Below, one piece after another: positions 27,080 through 36,620 of a DNA stretch of 64,000 nucleotides. The DNA is from CALLPQ01 sp964421675 (GTDB lineage Bacteria > Pseudomonadota > Alphaproteobacteria > Caulobacterales > Parvularculaceae), in the NCBI GenBank assembly GCA_964421675.1, contig CAYQXV010000005.1:33741-97740 (forward strand). The letters are read 5' to 3'. How positions within the stretch are numbered: position 1 is the first letter of the stretch; each line of letters starts with the position of its first letter. A model generated the notes under the pieces. That model made no database searches. It was not told the DNA's origin and saw only the letters and a list, made by a program, of their open reading frames with translations. The translations under genes and the position numbers were made by a program.

Positions 27080-29718
27080 GCATACCTGTTTTTGTCAATA
27101 TTGGTGAGCGTACCAATGTTACCGGTTCGGCTAAGTTTCGTAAGCTGATTAAAAATGATAATTATGACGAAGCGTTGAGCGTTGCGCGCCAGCAAGTGGA
27201 AAATGGTGCGCAAATTATTGACATCAATATGGATGAAGGCATGCTCGACGGCGTTGATGCCATGCGTACATTTTTGCGCCTGATCGCAAGCGAGCCGGAC
27301 ATTAGCCGTGTCCCAATTATGATTGATAGCTCTAAATGGGAAGTTATTGAGGAGGGGTTGCGCAACGTTCAGGGTAAGGCGGTTGTAAATTCGATTTCTT
27401 TAAAAGAGGGCGAAGAGCTGTTTTTGGAACAGGCGCGTAAAATTAAACGCTACGGCGCGGCCACCGTCGTGATGGCATTTGATGAGGTGGGTCAGGCAGA
27501 TACCGCAGCGCGTAAGTATGAAATATGTGAACGTTCATACAATTTACTAACGCAGAAAATTGGATTTAATCCCGAAGACATAATTTTTGATCCGAATATT
27601 TTCGCCGTTGCAACCGGCATTGAAGAGCATGATAATTACGCCGTTGATTTCATTGAGGCGACAGAAAAAATAAAAGCCAATCTGCCTCACGCCCATGTCT
27701 CGGGCGGCGTTTCAAATATTTCCTTTTCTTTTCGCGGCAATGAGCCTGTGCGAGAGGCAATGCATTCTGTGTTTTTATACCATGCGATTAAAGCGGGTAT
27801 GGATATGGGCATTGTGAATGCAGGCCAGCTTGCCATTTATGATGAGATTGAACCCTCTCTGCGCGAACCCGTTGAAGACGTCATCTTAAACAGACGCTCT
27901 GATGCAACCGAACGGTTGCTGGAGGTTGCTGAGCAATATCGCGGCGAGGCGGGCCAACAACGAAAAGAAGATTTAAGCTGGCGCGAAGAGAATGTTGAAA
28001 AACGTCTTTCGCATGCGCTCGTCAAAGGGATCACGACTTATATCGTTGAAGATACCGAAGAGGCACGCGAAAAGCTTGGCCGCCCACTTTATGTCATTGA
28101 GGGCCCGTTAATGGATGGCATGAATGTTGTCGGCGATCTGTTTGGTGCCGGGAAGATGTTTTTACCGCAGGTTGTAAAATCTGCTCGTGTCATGAAGCAG
28201 GCTGTTGCCTATCTAACGCCGTTCATGGAGAAGGAAAAAGAAGAGCAGGGCCTGGAGCAAGGCAAGCCCAATGCAACTATTTTGCTGGCAACGGTGAAGG
28301 GTGATGTGCATGATATTGGTAAAAATATTGTCGGCGTTGTTCTTCAGTGTAACAATTATAAAGTCATTGACTTAGGGGTCATGGTGCCAGCGGCAACCAT
28401 CCTTGCGGAAGCCAAAAAACATAATGTCGATATAATCGGACTGTCTGGATTGATTACGCCAAGTCTCGATGAGATGCGCCATGTGGCCGCTGAGATGAAG
28501 CGATTGAATTTTGAAGTGCCGCTTTTAATCGGCGGGGCAACAACATCGATTGCCCACACGGCGGTTAAGATTGCGCCGAATTATGATCACGGCGTTGTTT
28601 ACGTTACCGACGCTAGCCGCGCTGTTGGTGTTTCCTCATCTTTAATGTCAGATACGCAAAAGACGGACTATCTGTCGGGCATTCGCGATCAATATAGCGA
28701 TATTAAAGAACGCTTCGAGGCGGGTAAGGGACGCAACCCGCGCATTTCCTTATCTGAGGCGCGCAAAAACGCACCGAAAACCGATTGGAAAACATATACC
28801 CCGCCGGTTCCCAGTTTTACCGGTGTAAAATCATTTCGCGATTACGATCTTGATACGCTGGCAAAATATATTGACTGGACGCCGTTTTTTGCTTCCTGGG
28901 ATTTGCACGGAAAATATCCTGCGATTTTATCCGATGACGTTGTTGGCGAAGCTGCGCGCTCTTTGTTCGATGATGCGCAGGAAATGTTGAAGCGGATTTT
29001 AGATGAGAAATTATTGACCGCACACGGCGTGATTGGGTTTTGGCCGGCAAACCGTGTTGGTGATGATATTGTGGTTTATGATGGCGAAGACCGTAAAACG
29101 CCAATCGCGAAATTGCATGGATTGCGTCAGCAAATGTCCAAGCGCGATGATGCGGCGAATTTCTGCATTGCGGATTTTGTTGCGCCTGCTGAGGCCGGGT
29201 TGAGTGACTATATTGGGGCGTTTGCCGTAACTGCCGGAATTGGCGAGGAGGCGCTCGCTGACAGTTATGATAAGCGCGATGATAATTATAGCTCGATTAT
29301 GGCAAAAGCGCTGGCGGATCGATTGGCCGAAGCATTCGCGGAGCACATGCATGCGCGCGTACGCCAGGAATTTTGGGGTTATGAGGGCACAGACGATGTG
29401 AGCGTCAATGCGATGATCGAAGAGAAATATCAAGGTATTCGACCGGCCCCTGGCTATCCCGCCCAGCCTGACCATTCCGAAAAAGAGACATTGTTCCGCC
29501 TGTTAGAGGCACCCGCCAATGCAGACATGGCATTGACCGAAAGCTTCGCCATGACGCCGCCTGCCTCTGTCAGCGGATTGTATTTTTCTCACCCTGACTC
29601 GCTATATTTTGGGGTTGGTAAAATTGACCGCGATCAGGTTGCCGATTACGCCAAACGTAAGGGGTTCAGCCTGTCAGAAGCTGAAAAATGGTTACGCCCG
29701 ATTCTCAACTATGAATGA
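27076..29718 (+). CDS. metH: Cobalamin-dependent methionine synthase lacking the homocysteine-binding module
   Basis: The 880-residue protein transfers a methyl group from methyl-THF through cobalamin to homocysteine, but only modules 2-4 of MetH are present. A pterin-binding domain opens directly with VFVNIGERTNVTGS. The cap and cobalamin domain carry the cobalt ligand His in GDVHDIGKN and later GLSGLITPSLDEM. The C-terminal reactivation domain shows the SAM-binding RPAPGYP. The N-terminal zinc/homocysteine module (about 330 residues) is missing, so a separate homocysteine S-methyltransferase gene is expected elsewhere, as in other alphaproteobacteria with split MetH. The GTG at 27076 overlaps the metF stop. 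Confidence 0.93.
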   Translation: MSIPVFVNIGERTNVTGSAKFRKLIKNDNYDEALSVARQQVENGAQIIDINMDEGMLDGVDAMRTFLRLIASEPDISRVPIMIDSSKWEVIEEGLRNVQGKAVVNSISLKEGEELFLEQARKIKRYGAATVVMAFDEVGQADTAARKYEICERSYNLLTQKIGFNPEDIIFDPNIFAVATGIEEHDNYAVDFIEATEKIKANLPHAHVSGGVSNISFSFRGNEPVREAMHSVFLYHAIKAGMDMGIVNAGQLAIYDEIEPSLREPVEDVILNRRSDATERLLEVAEQYRGEAGQQRKEDLSWREENVEKRLSHALVKGITTYIVEDTEEAREKLGRPLYVIEGPLMDGMNVVGDLFGAGKMFLPQVVKSARVMKQAVAYLTPFMEKEKEEQGLEQGKPNATILLATVKGDVHDIGKNIVGVVLQCNNYKVIDLGVMVPAATILAEAKKHNVDIIGLSGLITPSLDEMRHVAAEMKRLNFEVPLLIGGATTSIAHTAVKIAPNYDHGVVYVTDASRAVGVSSSLMSDTQKTDYLSGIRDQYSDIKERFEAGKGRNPRISLSEARKNAPKTDWKTYTPPVPSFTGVKSFRDYDLDTLAKYIDWTPFFASWDLHGKYPAILSDDVVGEAARSLFDDAQEMLKRILDEKLLTAHGVIGFWPANRVGDDIVVYDGEDRKTPIAKLHGLRQQMSKRDDAANFCIADFVAPAEAGLSDYIGAFAVTAGIGEEALADSYDKRDDNYSSIMAKALADRLAEAFAEHMHARVRQEFWGYEGTDDVSVNAMIEEKYQGIRPAPGYPAQPDHSEKETLFRLLEAPANADMALTESFAMTPPASVSGLYFSHPDSLYFGVGKIDRDQVADYAKRKGFSLSEAEKWLRPILNYE

Positions 29719-29829
29719 TCGGTAGAAATCCGCATATTGTGCGCAAGTGGTCGTGAAATCCCGGCAAGTCACCGCATGGTGCGGGCTCGCGGGGTGGCTT
29801 GGTTTTGCCGGTTAGGGTAGATAGCTAAT

Positions 29830-30612
29830 ATGGATCAGGGTCAAACACAGGGCGCGCAAGATGATCGTGGCCAAGATGGTCGCGCCAACGTTCCTGTGCG
29901 GGGCACTGACGTAACAACGTTGGCCCGACCAACATTCTGGCGTCGCATTCAAGATAGTATTGAAGAAGCGCGCCGCCGCACCCTTGGGGCTTTTTTGGAA
30001 ATGATGGCGCAGCGCCGCGCGCGCCGTGATGAGACGTCTTTCTCGATTGCCCTGATCGCGCTTTCTGCAAAGATGGCCAAAGCTGACGGTGTTGTAACCG
30101 ATGATGAAATCGCGGCTTTTCGTGATTTTTTCAGCTATCCCGCCGAGCAAGAAGAAAAGGTTCGCGCGCTCTTTGGATTGGCGCAGCAGGACGTTGCCGG
30201 ATTTGAGTTTTATCTGAAAAAAGTTGCCAGCATTTATGAAGGGCAATGTCCGGTGCTTGAGGATGTGCTCGATTGTTTGTTCTATGTGGCGATGGCAGAC
30301 GGCATTGTGCATCCCAATGAAGAAGCCTTTTTGGACGAAGCGGCAAAAATCTTTGACATGAAACCAGCTGCTTACCGGCGGTTAAAGGCCTTGCATTTTG
30401 GCGTCGGCGCAGATGACCCTTATCTGGTTTTGGGAATCGATCCCGATGCGAGCGATCCCGAGCTTAAAAAAGCCTTCCGTCAACTTGTTAAAGAAAATCA
30501 TCCCGATGCCATGGTCGCGCGCGGCGTGCCAATAGATCTGATCAAAATTGCTGAGAGCCGAATGGCCGCCATCAATCTTGCCTATGATAAGGTTGTCGAG
30601 GAACGCCGTTAA
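29830..30612 (+). CDS. TerB/DjlA-like co-chaperone with C-terminal J domain
   Basis: The 260-residue protein has a TerB-like helical domain (about 65-185), marked by ALSAKMAKADGVVTDDEIAAFRDFF and a second MADGIVHPNEEAFLDEAA. The C-terminal J domain (about 195-258) has the HPD motif in ENHPDAM. This is the DjlA layout without an obvious transmembrane anchor. J proteins deliver clients to DnaK and stimulate its ATPase. The N-terminus is Gln/Asp/Arg-rich and probably disordered. It stands alone, with 111 bases separating it from metH. Confidence 0.85.
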   Translation: MDQGQTQGAQDDRGQDGRANVPVRGTDVTTLARPTFWRRIQDSIEEARRRTLGAFLEMMAQRRARRDETSFSIALIALSAKMAKADGVVTDDEIAAFRDFFSYPAEQEEKVRALFGLAQQDVAGFEFYLKKVASIYEGQCPVLEDVLDCLFYVAMADGIVHPNEEAFLDEAAKIFDMKPAAYRRLKALHFGVGADDPYLVLGIDPDASDPELKKAFRQLVKENHPDAMVARGVPIDLIKIAESRMAAINLAYDKVVEERR

Positions 30613-30768
30613 TATTGATTTGGCCACGCAGCATGCCTTGCTAAAAAGTTATCAACAGGCTGTGCTGAGTGGACGCTTTTTCGCCACTTTTGGTCTATAT
30701 TTCTCACCGGAGATTGTTGCGTTTCCAAAAAAAAATCAAATTCAAACTCTCTTATGAGGAAACTAATC

Positions 30769-31029
30769 ATGAAGAAAATTTCAATCCTTGGCGGCATTTG
30801 CGCAGTTGCTCTTTTTGCTGGAGCGGCATCCGCTAATGATGAATTGTTAGCAGGCTGCGAAGCATTCCAGGCTGAATATGGCGGAAATTCTGACTGCCAA
30901 TGTCTTGCCGATGCGGTTGCGTCAGACGATGATTTGGTTGCCGAGTTTCTATCAGTGACGAGCCCGGATGATGTTCCTAATCTATCAGAGGCAGCGCAAT
31001 CGGCGATTGCGAGCTGCTCAGCTTCATAA
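30769..31029 (+). CDS. Small secreted cysteine-containing protein
   Basis: I do not recognise this 86-residue protein. A signal peptide (about 1-22, ending ASA) leaves a mature acidic protein of about 64 residues with four cysteines (GCEAF, CQC, SCS), which could form two disulfides. The mature part is Asp/Glu/Ala-rich. The ATG at 30769 has GAGGAAACTAATC before it and is preferred over one five codons upstream. A terminator follows at 31055, so it is probably a monocistronic gene. Confidence 0.65.
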   Translation: MKKISILGGICAVALFAGAASANDELLAGCEAFQAEYGGNSDCQCLADAVASDDDLVAEFLSVTSPDDVPNLSEAAQSAIASCSAS

Positions 31030-31054
31030 TCCACTTTTAAATGGTAATACTAGG

Positions 31055-31088
31055 CGCCGCGGATCACATGATCGGCGGCGTTTTATTT
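31055..31088 (+). terminator. Rho-independent terminator after the small secreted protein
   Basis: An 11-bp stem with one mismatch (CGCCGCGGATC with GATCGGCGGCG) and a 4-base loop is followed by TTTTATTT. It begins 26 bases after the plus-strand stop codon and overlaps the 3' end of the convergent peptidase gene. Confidence 0.75.
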
Positions 31089-31964
31089 GAATGAGTAAAT
31101 ACTAACTGGCTTGAGCCCAAAAGATTTTTTGGGATTGTTGTAATCGCCTTTTAGCAATTCAAAATGTAAGTGAATGGGAATATTGTATCCCGATGAGCGC
31201 CCCATCTCGCCAAGGCCAAAGCCGCGCGGTACGGCAGCGCCCACCACAACACCTTTTGAGAAACCGGCCAGATGTGCATATCGGGTAAAATAGTCATTAC
31301 CGTGATTGATTAGCACAGTGTACCCATAATCATTTCTATATTCGGCCTCGACAATCTGACCGTCCCCGGCGGCAAAAATCATTCCGCCCTCTTTGCTGAA
31401 ATAATCAATGCCTTTGTGAAGTTTTCCGTTTCTCGGACCAAACCCTGAAGAAACGCAGGCCGTGCGAACCGGCATCATCGCCATTGTGACGCCGTTCACA
31501 TCAACAAAGGGCTTATAATTTTTGACCTCTCCGCGGGAATTGACCGGCAATGCATTCGAAATCTTGGACAGTTTGCACAATTTCAAAAATGGCGCGACAC
31601 CATTTTCACCTAAAATAATCTCATCATTTGCGACCGGTGCGGGGGCAACACCGCTTGGCGCTGCAGCTAAGACGATGATGTCATCCTCACCATCTTCAGG
31701 GATGTCGGCGGTGCTGTCACCAGGTTTGGTTTTGCGAGTGTCTTGCTTATTGCCCGGGGAAGGGGCGAGAGTAGTCGCAGTTTTTTTAAGCGTCGCAATG
31801 ACGCTCTCGCGCTCACTCAATGCCTCTTTTATGGCACCTTCTGTTGCCAATAATAATTGGTCTGTCTTCTCCAGAACGATCGGCGGTGCTTGATGTTTTG
31901 AGCCAATAATCCAGCCAATACCCACACACACGATTGGATAGAGTAGTCGTAAGAATAATTTCAT
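31083..31964 (-). CDS. M23-family (LytM) peptidase, membrane-anchored
   Basis: The 293-residue protein starts with a hydrophobic segment (about 3-20) that may be an uncleaved anchor. A linker of about 120 residues precedes a LytM domain. Zinc ligands are visible as HxxxD in LHKGIDYF and HxH in PIHLHFE, together with the YGYTVLINHGNDYFTRYAHL core. Such enzymes cut peptidoglycan cross-links or activate amidases. The ATG is preceded by GGGGAG. Confidence 0.85.
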   Translation of the reverse strand: MKLFLRLLYPIVCVGIGWIIGSKHQAPPIVLEKTDQLLLATEGAIKEALSERESVIATLKKTATTLAPSPGNKQDTRKTKPGDSTADIPEDGEDDIIVLAAAPSGVAPAPVANDEIILGENGVAPFLKLCKLSKISNALPVNSRGEVKNYKPFVDVNGVTMAMMPVRTACVSSGFGPRNGKLHKGIDYFSKEGGMIFAAGDGQIVEAEYRNDYGYTVLINHGNDYFTRYAHLAGFSKGVVVGAAVPRGFGLGEMGRSSGYNIPIHLHFELLKGDYNNPKKSFGLKPVSIYSFK

Positions 31965-32109
31965 GGTTGCGCTCCCCGCAAAAGTCTAGCACCAGAAGTC
32001 TAGCATTCTACGGCGTGAATGGCGATTCCTGCTTGTCTTGGTGAAACAACAATAAATTCAGGCCCTTAGATAGTTTCTTCGGCGGGCAATAAAATAGGTA
32101 AGTGCGGCA

Positions 32110-32991
32110 ATGGCGATCCGGCATTTTGGTATTTTGATGATTATGTGCACCGTGTGGGGGCTGCATTTCGTCATTATCAAGCTGGGGGTCGCGCAAGTGC
32201 CGCCAATATTTTATGCGGCAGTTCGCATGACCCTTGTCGCGCTCGTCATGTCGCCTTTTTTACGGTGGCATGCTGGGCAGATGAAAGCGGTTCTGATTGG
32301 GGGGATCTGTCTGGGGGCGCTTAATTATGCATTTATGTTTTCCGGACTCGTTTATGCGCCGGCAAATGTGGCTGCACTTGCAATCGAGCTTTATGTTCCC
32401 TTTGCCACCTTATTGTCGGTGATGTTCCTTGGCGAACGGGTAGGGGTGTGGCGGGTTGGCGGTATTGCCCTTGCATTTTGCGGAGTTGGCGTGATCGCGC
32501 TGGCGGGCCATGGCGAGTCGGTTGGTGCACCATCATCAGACCGGATTTTATTGGGCATTGGCCTGATCATGTTTGCCGCGCTTAGTGAGGCGGTCGGGGC
32601 GGTTTTTGTCAAAAAGGTTTCTTCCATATCGCCGTTTCAATTGCTGGCTTGGTTTGCCCTGATCGGCACCCTTATATTGTGGATATTGACGGGAGTTTTC
32701 GAAACCAACCAATGGGAGCAATTGCGCAATGCGCCGCGTGCACCATTGCTTGGGGCCATTTTATATTCTGCCTTTTTGGCGTCCATTGTCGGGCACTCCA
32801 TATTTTACTGGTTGTTGCAGCGCCTACCGCTTTCTTTGTTGGCGCCGAGCGGATTGCTGACCACCTTACTGGCGGTGATGTTTGCAACTTTGCTGCTGCG
32901 AGAACCTTTAACGCTTCCTTTGATTATTGGCGGCTTGATGATCTTGGCCGGGGTGGGCACTGTATTGGTTCGTACCCACGCGAAAGAATGA
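32110..32991 (+). CDS. EamA-family (DMT superfamily) transporter
   Basis: The 293-residue inner-membrane protein has about ten hydrophobic segments arranged as two EamA repeats (about 5-135 and 150-285). The start MCTVWGLHFVIIKLGV and the end PLTLPLIIGGLMILAGVGTVL are typical of the drug/metabolite transporter superfamily. Members export amino acids or other metabolites; the substrate here is not known. It stands on its own upstream of the amidase gene. Confidence 0.88.
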   Translation: MAIRHFGILMIMCTVWGLHFVIIKLGVAQVPPIFYAAVRMTLVALVMSPFLRWHAGQMKAVLIGGICLGALNYAFMFSGLVYAPANVAALAIELYVPFATLLSVMFLGERVGVWRVGGIALAFCGVGVIALAGHGESVGAPSSDRILLGIGLIMFAALSEAVGAVFVKKVSSISPFQLLAWFALIGTLILWILTGVFETNQWEQLRNAPRAPLLGAILYSAFLASIVGHSIFYWLLQRLPLSLLAPSGLLTTLLAVMFATLLLREPLTLPLIIGGLMILAGVGTVLVRTHAKE

Positions 32992-33051
32992 GCCGATGTT
33001 GGCCTTTTCTTCTTGCTTGTTTCGCTTACGCGCTCCGCTTAAAAGAAGCTT

Positions 33052-33753
33052 ATGAAAATCATTGAATCGCCGTCCCCAAATTTTGATGCGCGTCCGGCAG
33101 GTCAGAAAATTGACCTGATTGTCGTGCACTATACGGGTATGAAATCTGCTGATCTGGCGCTTGAGCGCTTGTGTGATGAACGGGCGAAAGTCAGTGCCCA
33201 TTATTTGATCATGGAAGATGGTACGGTGCACCGTCTTGTCGCTGATGAAAATCGCGCTTGGCATGCCGGGGTTTCATCGTGGCATGGTGAGCGCGAGACC
33301 AATGCGCGCTCAATCGGGATTGAATTGGCTCATCCGGGACATGAATGGGGATATATCGCCTTTCCCGAGCCACAGATTGACGCGCTGAGCGCGTTAGTTT
33401 CTTCCCTGATGAAGACCCATACCTTAAAGCCGCGCGATATTGTGGGTCATTCTGATGTTGCGCCGGGGCGCAAAGAAGATCCGGGCGAGAAATTCCCATG
33501 GGACCGTCTGGCGGTGGACGGCTTGGCAGTTGGCACTTTTCAGGGCGGCTTTGATGCCAATGGAGATGGTGCGCTCAGCTATGAAGAAGCGCTCAGCTCC
33601 TTGCGCGATATTGGGTATGATGTGCCCGAGGGAAATCACAGCGCGGCCGTTTTGGCGTTCCAACGACGGTTTTGCCCAAGCGCTTTAGGCCAGGGGTTAA
33701 GCCCCATGACAAAGGCTGCGATTGAATGGGCCAAACGGCATATGCGCAATTAG
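33052..33753 (+). CDS. N-acetylmuramoyl-L-alanine amidase, AmpD/AmiD type, with an EF-hand-like loop
   Basis: The 233-residue amidase_2 enzyme cleaves the MurNAc-L-Ala bond in cell-wall recycling. Zinc ligands are the His in VVHYT, and the His and Asp in GHSDVAPGRKEDPG; AWHAG is also conserved. There is no signal peptide, so it is likely cytoplasmic like AmpD. The C-terminal 70 residues resemble the peptidoglycan-binding helix bundle of such enzymes but include DANGDGALSYEE (about 168-179), which fits the 12-residue EF-hand calcium loop at every key position. Confidence 0.88.
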   Translation: MKIIESPSPNFDARPAGQKIDLIVVHYTGMKSADLALERLCDERAKVSAHYLIMEDGTVHRLVADENRAWHAGVSSWHGERETNARSIGIELAHPGHEWGYIAFPEPQIDALSALVSSLMKTHTLKPRDIVGHSDVAPGRKEDPGEKFPWDRLAVDGLAVGTFQGGFDANGDGALSYEEALSSLRDIGYDVPEGNHSAAVLAFQRRFCPSALGQGLSPMTKAAIEWAKRHMRN

Positions 33754-33830
33754 GCTTGCTAGTGCCGTGGGCTGGTGGCGTTGAATGGGCCTCTTGTCAA
33801 AGACGATTAACTCTCGCATATCACTCATGT

Positions 33831-34210
<380 letters not shown>

Positions 34211-34221
34211 CACTTTATTAA

Positions 34222-34248
34222 TTGCCCTTTTTGATAGTGGAAGGGCAA
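34222..34248 (+). terminator. Hairpin after rnpB
   Basis: An 8-bp stem (TTGCCCTT with AAGGGCAA) with an 11-base loop lies 12 bases after RNase P RNA. No U-tract follows, so it may be a processing or weak termination hairpin. Confidence 0.4.
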
Positions 34249-34258
34249 ACCGGCTCAC

Positions 34259-35161
34259 TTACTTTTTTATTTTGGCAAGATAGGCCTGTGTGACTTTGGA
34301 GGCGGGAACTTTACCCAGCGCATCACACACCCAAACCGCAGTGTCTATCATCGCATCCAGATCAATGCCGGTTTTAAAGCCAGAACCGTGCAGCATATAG
34401 ATCACATCTTCTGTGGCGACATTTCCCGTCGCCCCGGGCGCATAAGGACACCCACCAAGACCGCCAACCGCACTGTCAAAGGTGCGCACCCCCTGATCAA
34501 GGCTTGCATGGATATTAGCCAGAGATTGGCCATATGTATCGTGAAAATGGCCAGCAATGGCGGTGATGGGAATTTCGCCGCTTACCGCGCGGATTAACGC
34601 GGCGGTCTCTCCGGCGGTTCCCACCCCGATTGTATCGCCAAGAGAAATTTCATAGCACCCCATATCGTGCAATCTGTTGGCAACGCGCACCACACTGTTT
34701 GTGGAAATTTTACCTTCAAACGGGCATCCTAGGACACAGGAAATATAACCACGCACACGGATTTTATCGCGCCGCGCCGCATCAAGGACAGGCTTAAATC
34801 GCTCAAGGCTTTCTGCAATAGACGCGTTTATATTTTTTTGACTAAAGCTTTCTGAGGCCGCCGCAAAAATTGCGATTGTATCAGCGTTTGCAGCCCGTGC
34901 GGCTTCATATCCCTTCATGTTCGGAACGAGAACCGGGTAGGAAATATCTGGCTGCCTTGTGATCTTCGCCATCACTTCATCTGAAGCGGCCATTTGCGGC
35001 ACCCATTTGGGGGAAACGAATGCACCGGCCTCTACTGTTGAAAGGCCGGTTGTAGAAAGTCGATTGACAAGATCAATTTTGGTTGAGGGGTCAATCACCG
35101 CTTTTTCGTTTTGTAAACCATCGCGCGGGCCCACTTCAATGATCGTGACATGTTCACTCAT
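34259..35161 (-). CDS. mvaB: Hydroxymethylglutaryl-CoA lyase
   Basis: The 300-residue TIM-barrel enzyme splits HMG-CoA into acetoacetate and acetyl-CoA, the last step of leucine breakdown. Metal and substrate motifs are VGPRDGLQNE at the N-terminus, the HDT of AGHFHDTYGQ, and the HMGL signature region SAVGGLGGCPYAPGATGNVATEDV with the active-site Cys. The enoyl-CoA hydratase gene lies upstream on the same strand, 67 bases away, and fits the preceding step of the pathway. The other usual genes (isovaleryl-CoA dehydrogenase, methylcrotonyl-CoA carboxylase) are not in the window. Confidence 0.94.
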   Translation of the reverse strand: MSEHVTIIEVGPRDGLQNEKAVIDPSTKIDLVNRLSTTGLSTVEAGAFVSPKWVPQMAASDEVMAKITRQPDISYPVLVPNMKGYEAARAANADTIAIFAAASESFSQKNINASIAESLERFKPVLDAARRDKIRVRGYISCVLGCPFEGKISTNSVVRVANRLHDMGCYEISLGDTIGVGTAGETAALIRAVSGEIPITAIAGHFHDTYGQSLANIHASLDQGVRTFDSAVGGLGGCPYAPGATGNVATEDVIYMLHGSGFKTGIDLDAMIDTAVWVCDALGKVPASKVTQAYLAKIKK

Positions 35162-35228
35162 ATTATGCTGCCTACTTTAGATATTGGGTATTTTGTATGC
35201 TGAATACATTACCAGCTTGATGGCGGTG

Positions 35229-36020
35229 TTAGTCACGTTGCCAATTTGGTTTACGCTTTTCTAAAAATGCGGTTATCCCTTCGCGACCTTCTTTGCTGGC
35301 GCGGCGATCTGCGATCCGGTTTGCGGTTTCCTCGCAAGTTTCTTTACCAATGGGGCGGAAGGCAACTGCGCGGATTAAATCTTTTGAGTCTTTTATGGCT
35401 TCTGGCGCGCCCGATAAAAGATCGTTTAGGGTTTGGGCAAGGGTCTCTTCCAGATGAATGTTCATGCACACTTTGTGTACCAGTCCGATCTGACGGGCCG
35501 TGGCCGCGTCAATGCGCTCGCCAGTTAAAAAGAAACGCCGTGCCTGGCGCACACCGATTGTCTCAATGACAAAGGGGGAAATCACCGCAGGGATCAATCC
35601 AACACGCACCTCAGTCAATGCAAAAAAGGCATCCTCTGAAGCAATGGCAATATCGCAGGCAGCAATAATGCCCAGCGCCCCGCCCATGGCGGCCCCATTT
35701 ACGAGCGCAATGGTTGGTTTGGGGGAGTTGTAAATCGACTCCAACATATGGGCGAGCCGGCGCGCATCATCGCGGTTCTCACTTTGCGAATAGTCCGCGA
35801 CCCGGATCATCATATTAAGGTCTGCGCCGCCGGAGAACGCTTTGCCATTGCCGGTGATGATAATTGCCCGCACCTCTTCATTGTTAGAGAGTTGGCCAAT
35901 CGTGTCACAAATGTTCCCGATCATTTCTTCATCGAATGCATTGCGCACCGCAGGCCGATTTAGGGTGACGCGGGCAATGCCGGTTTGATCAATGGATGTA
36001 ATGACGGACGGTTCGGACAT
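35229..36020 (-). CDS. Enoyl-CoA hydratase family, probably methylglutaconyl-CoA hydratase
   Basis: The 263-residue crotonase-fold enzyme has the oxyanion-hole motifs ITGNGKAFSGGADL and the NGAAMGGALGIIAACD stretch, with a Glu in FALTEVRVGLIPAVISPF. Beside mvaB, the likely job is hydration of 3-methylglutaconyl-CoA to HMG-CoA in leucine catabolism (LiuC/AuhA-like). A general beta-oxidation enoyl-CoA hydratase is possible too. The frame runs further upstream through the neighbouring gene. ATG 36020 is the family start, with GGAG 12 bases before it. Confidence 0.85.
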   Translation of the reverse strand: MSEPSVITSIDQTGIARVTLNRPAVRNAFDEEMIGNICDTIGQLSNNEEVRAIIITGNGKAFSGGADLNMMIRVADYSQSENRDDARRLAHMLESIYNSPKPTIALVNGAAMGGALGIIAACDIAIASEDAFFALTEVRVGLIPAVISPFVIETIGVRQARRFFLTGERIDAATARQIGLVHKVCMNIHLEETLAQTLNDLLSGAPEAIKDSKDLIRAVAFRPIGKETCEETANRIADRRASKEGREGITAFLEKRKPNWQRD

Positions 36021-36049
36021 AGGTTTGGGGCTCCAAATAAATGATGAGC

Positions 36050-36604
36050 TTAGGTGTATCCCCAAAGTAATAGCCGGGCAACGATTGCGCTCAAGCAAAT
36101 TACCACCCATGCGGTGAGGCGCAGTCGCAAATCTCCATACCATTTTGGCCAATGCCCCGCCGCGACACTGGCCCGGTCGCGAACAAACAGCCAGATAAAC
36201 ACCACGATCAAGCCAATCAGCCGCCAAACCGGGCTAAGGGAAAAGAAGAAATATCCATTGGGCAAGATCATGAACCAGGCAATTAGAGTGGCAATTATTC
36301 CCGGCAAATAGGCAGCAACGCCGCTGGCTGAGCCTGATTTTTCGTTCTCGCGGCTTAATATGCCGCCTGCGCCCATGCCGGCCATATAGGCAGCAATGAT
36401 GCCGCCATAAAAAAGCGTGCCTTGCTGCATAATCAGGGCAAGTCCCGGTTCTACCATCATCGGCGAGAGCCAGACAGCGGCGACGCCGAGAAAGAACGGA
36501 ATTAATCCGTAATATCCCAGCAAATGCAATGCGGGCTTGGTGGATGGCCGTGCCTGCGATTTTCGATTGTCGCGGCGCGGGTCAGGAAAATCAAACGGAT
36601 CCAT
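36050..36604 (-). CDS. DUF3429 membrane protein, copy 1
   Basis: The 184-residue inner-membrane protein has about five hydrophobic segments after a charged N-terminus. It matches the DUF3429 pattern in the form Y-G-G-I-I-A-A-Y-M-A-G and Y-L-P-G-I, with a late KWYGDLRLRLTAWVVI element. The function is unknown. It is the downstream member of two adjacent related genes. Confidence 0.7.
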   Translation of the reverse strand: MDPFDFPDPRRDNRKSQARPSTKPALHLLGYYGLIPFFLGVAAVWLSPMMVEPGLALIMQQGTLFYGGIIAAYMAGMGAGGILSRENEKSGSASGVAAYLPGIIATLIAWFMILPNGYFFFSLSPVWRLIGLIVVFIWLFVRDRASVAAGHWPKWYGDLRLRLTAWVVICLSAIVARLLLWGYT

Positions 36605-36620
36605 GGCGCACTCTTACTGT

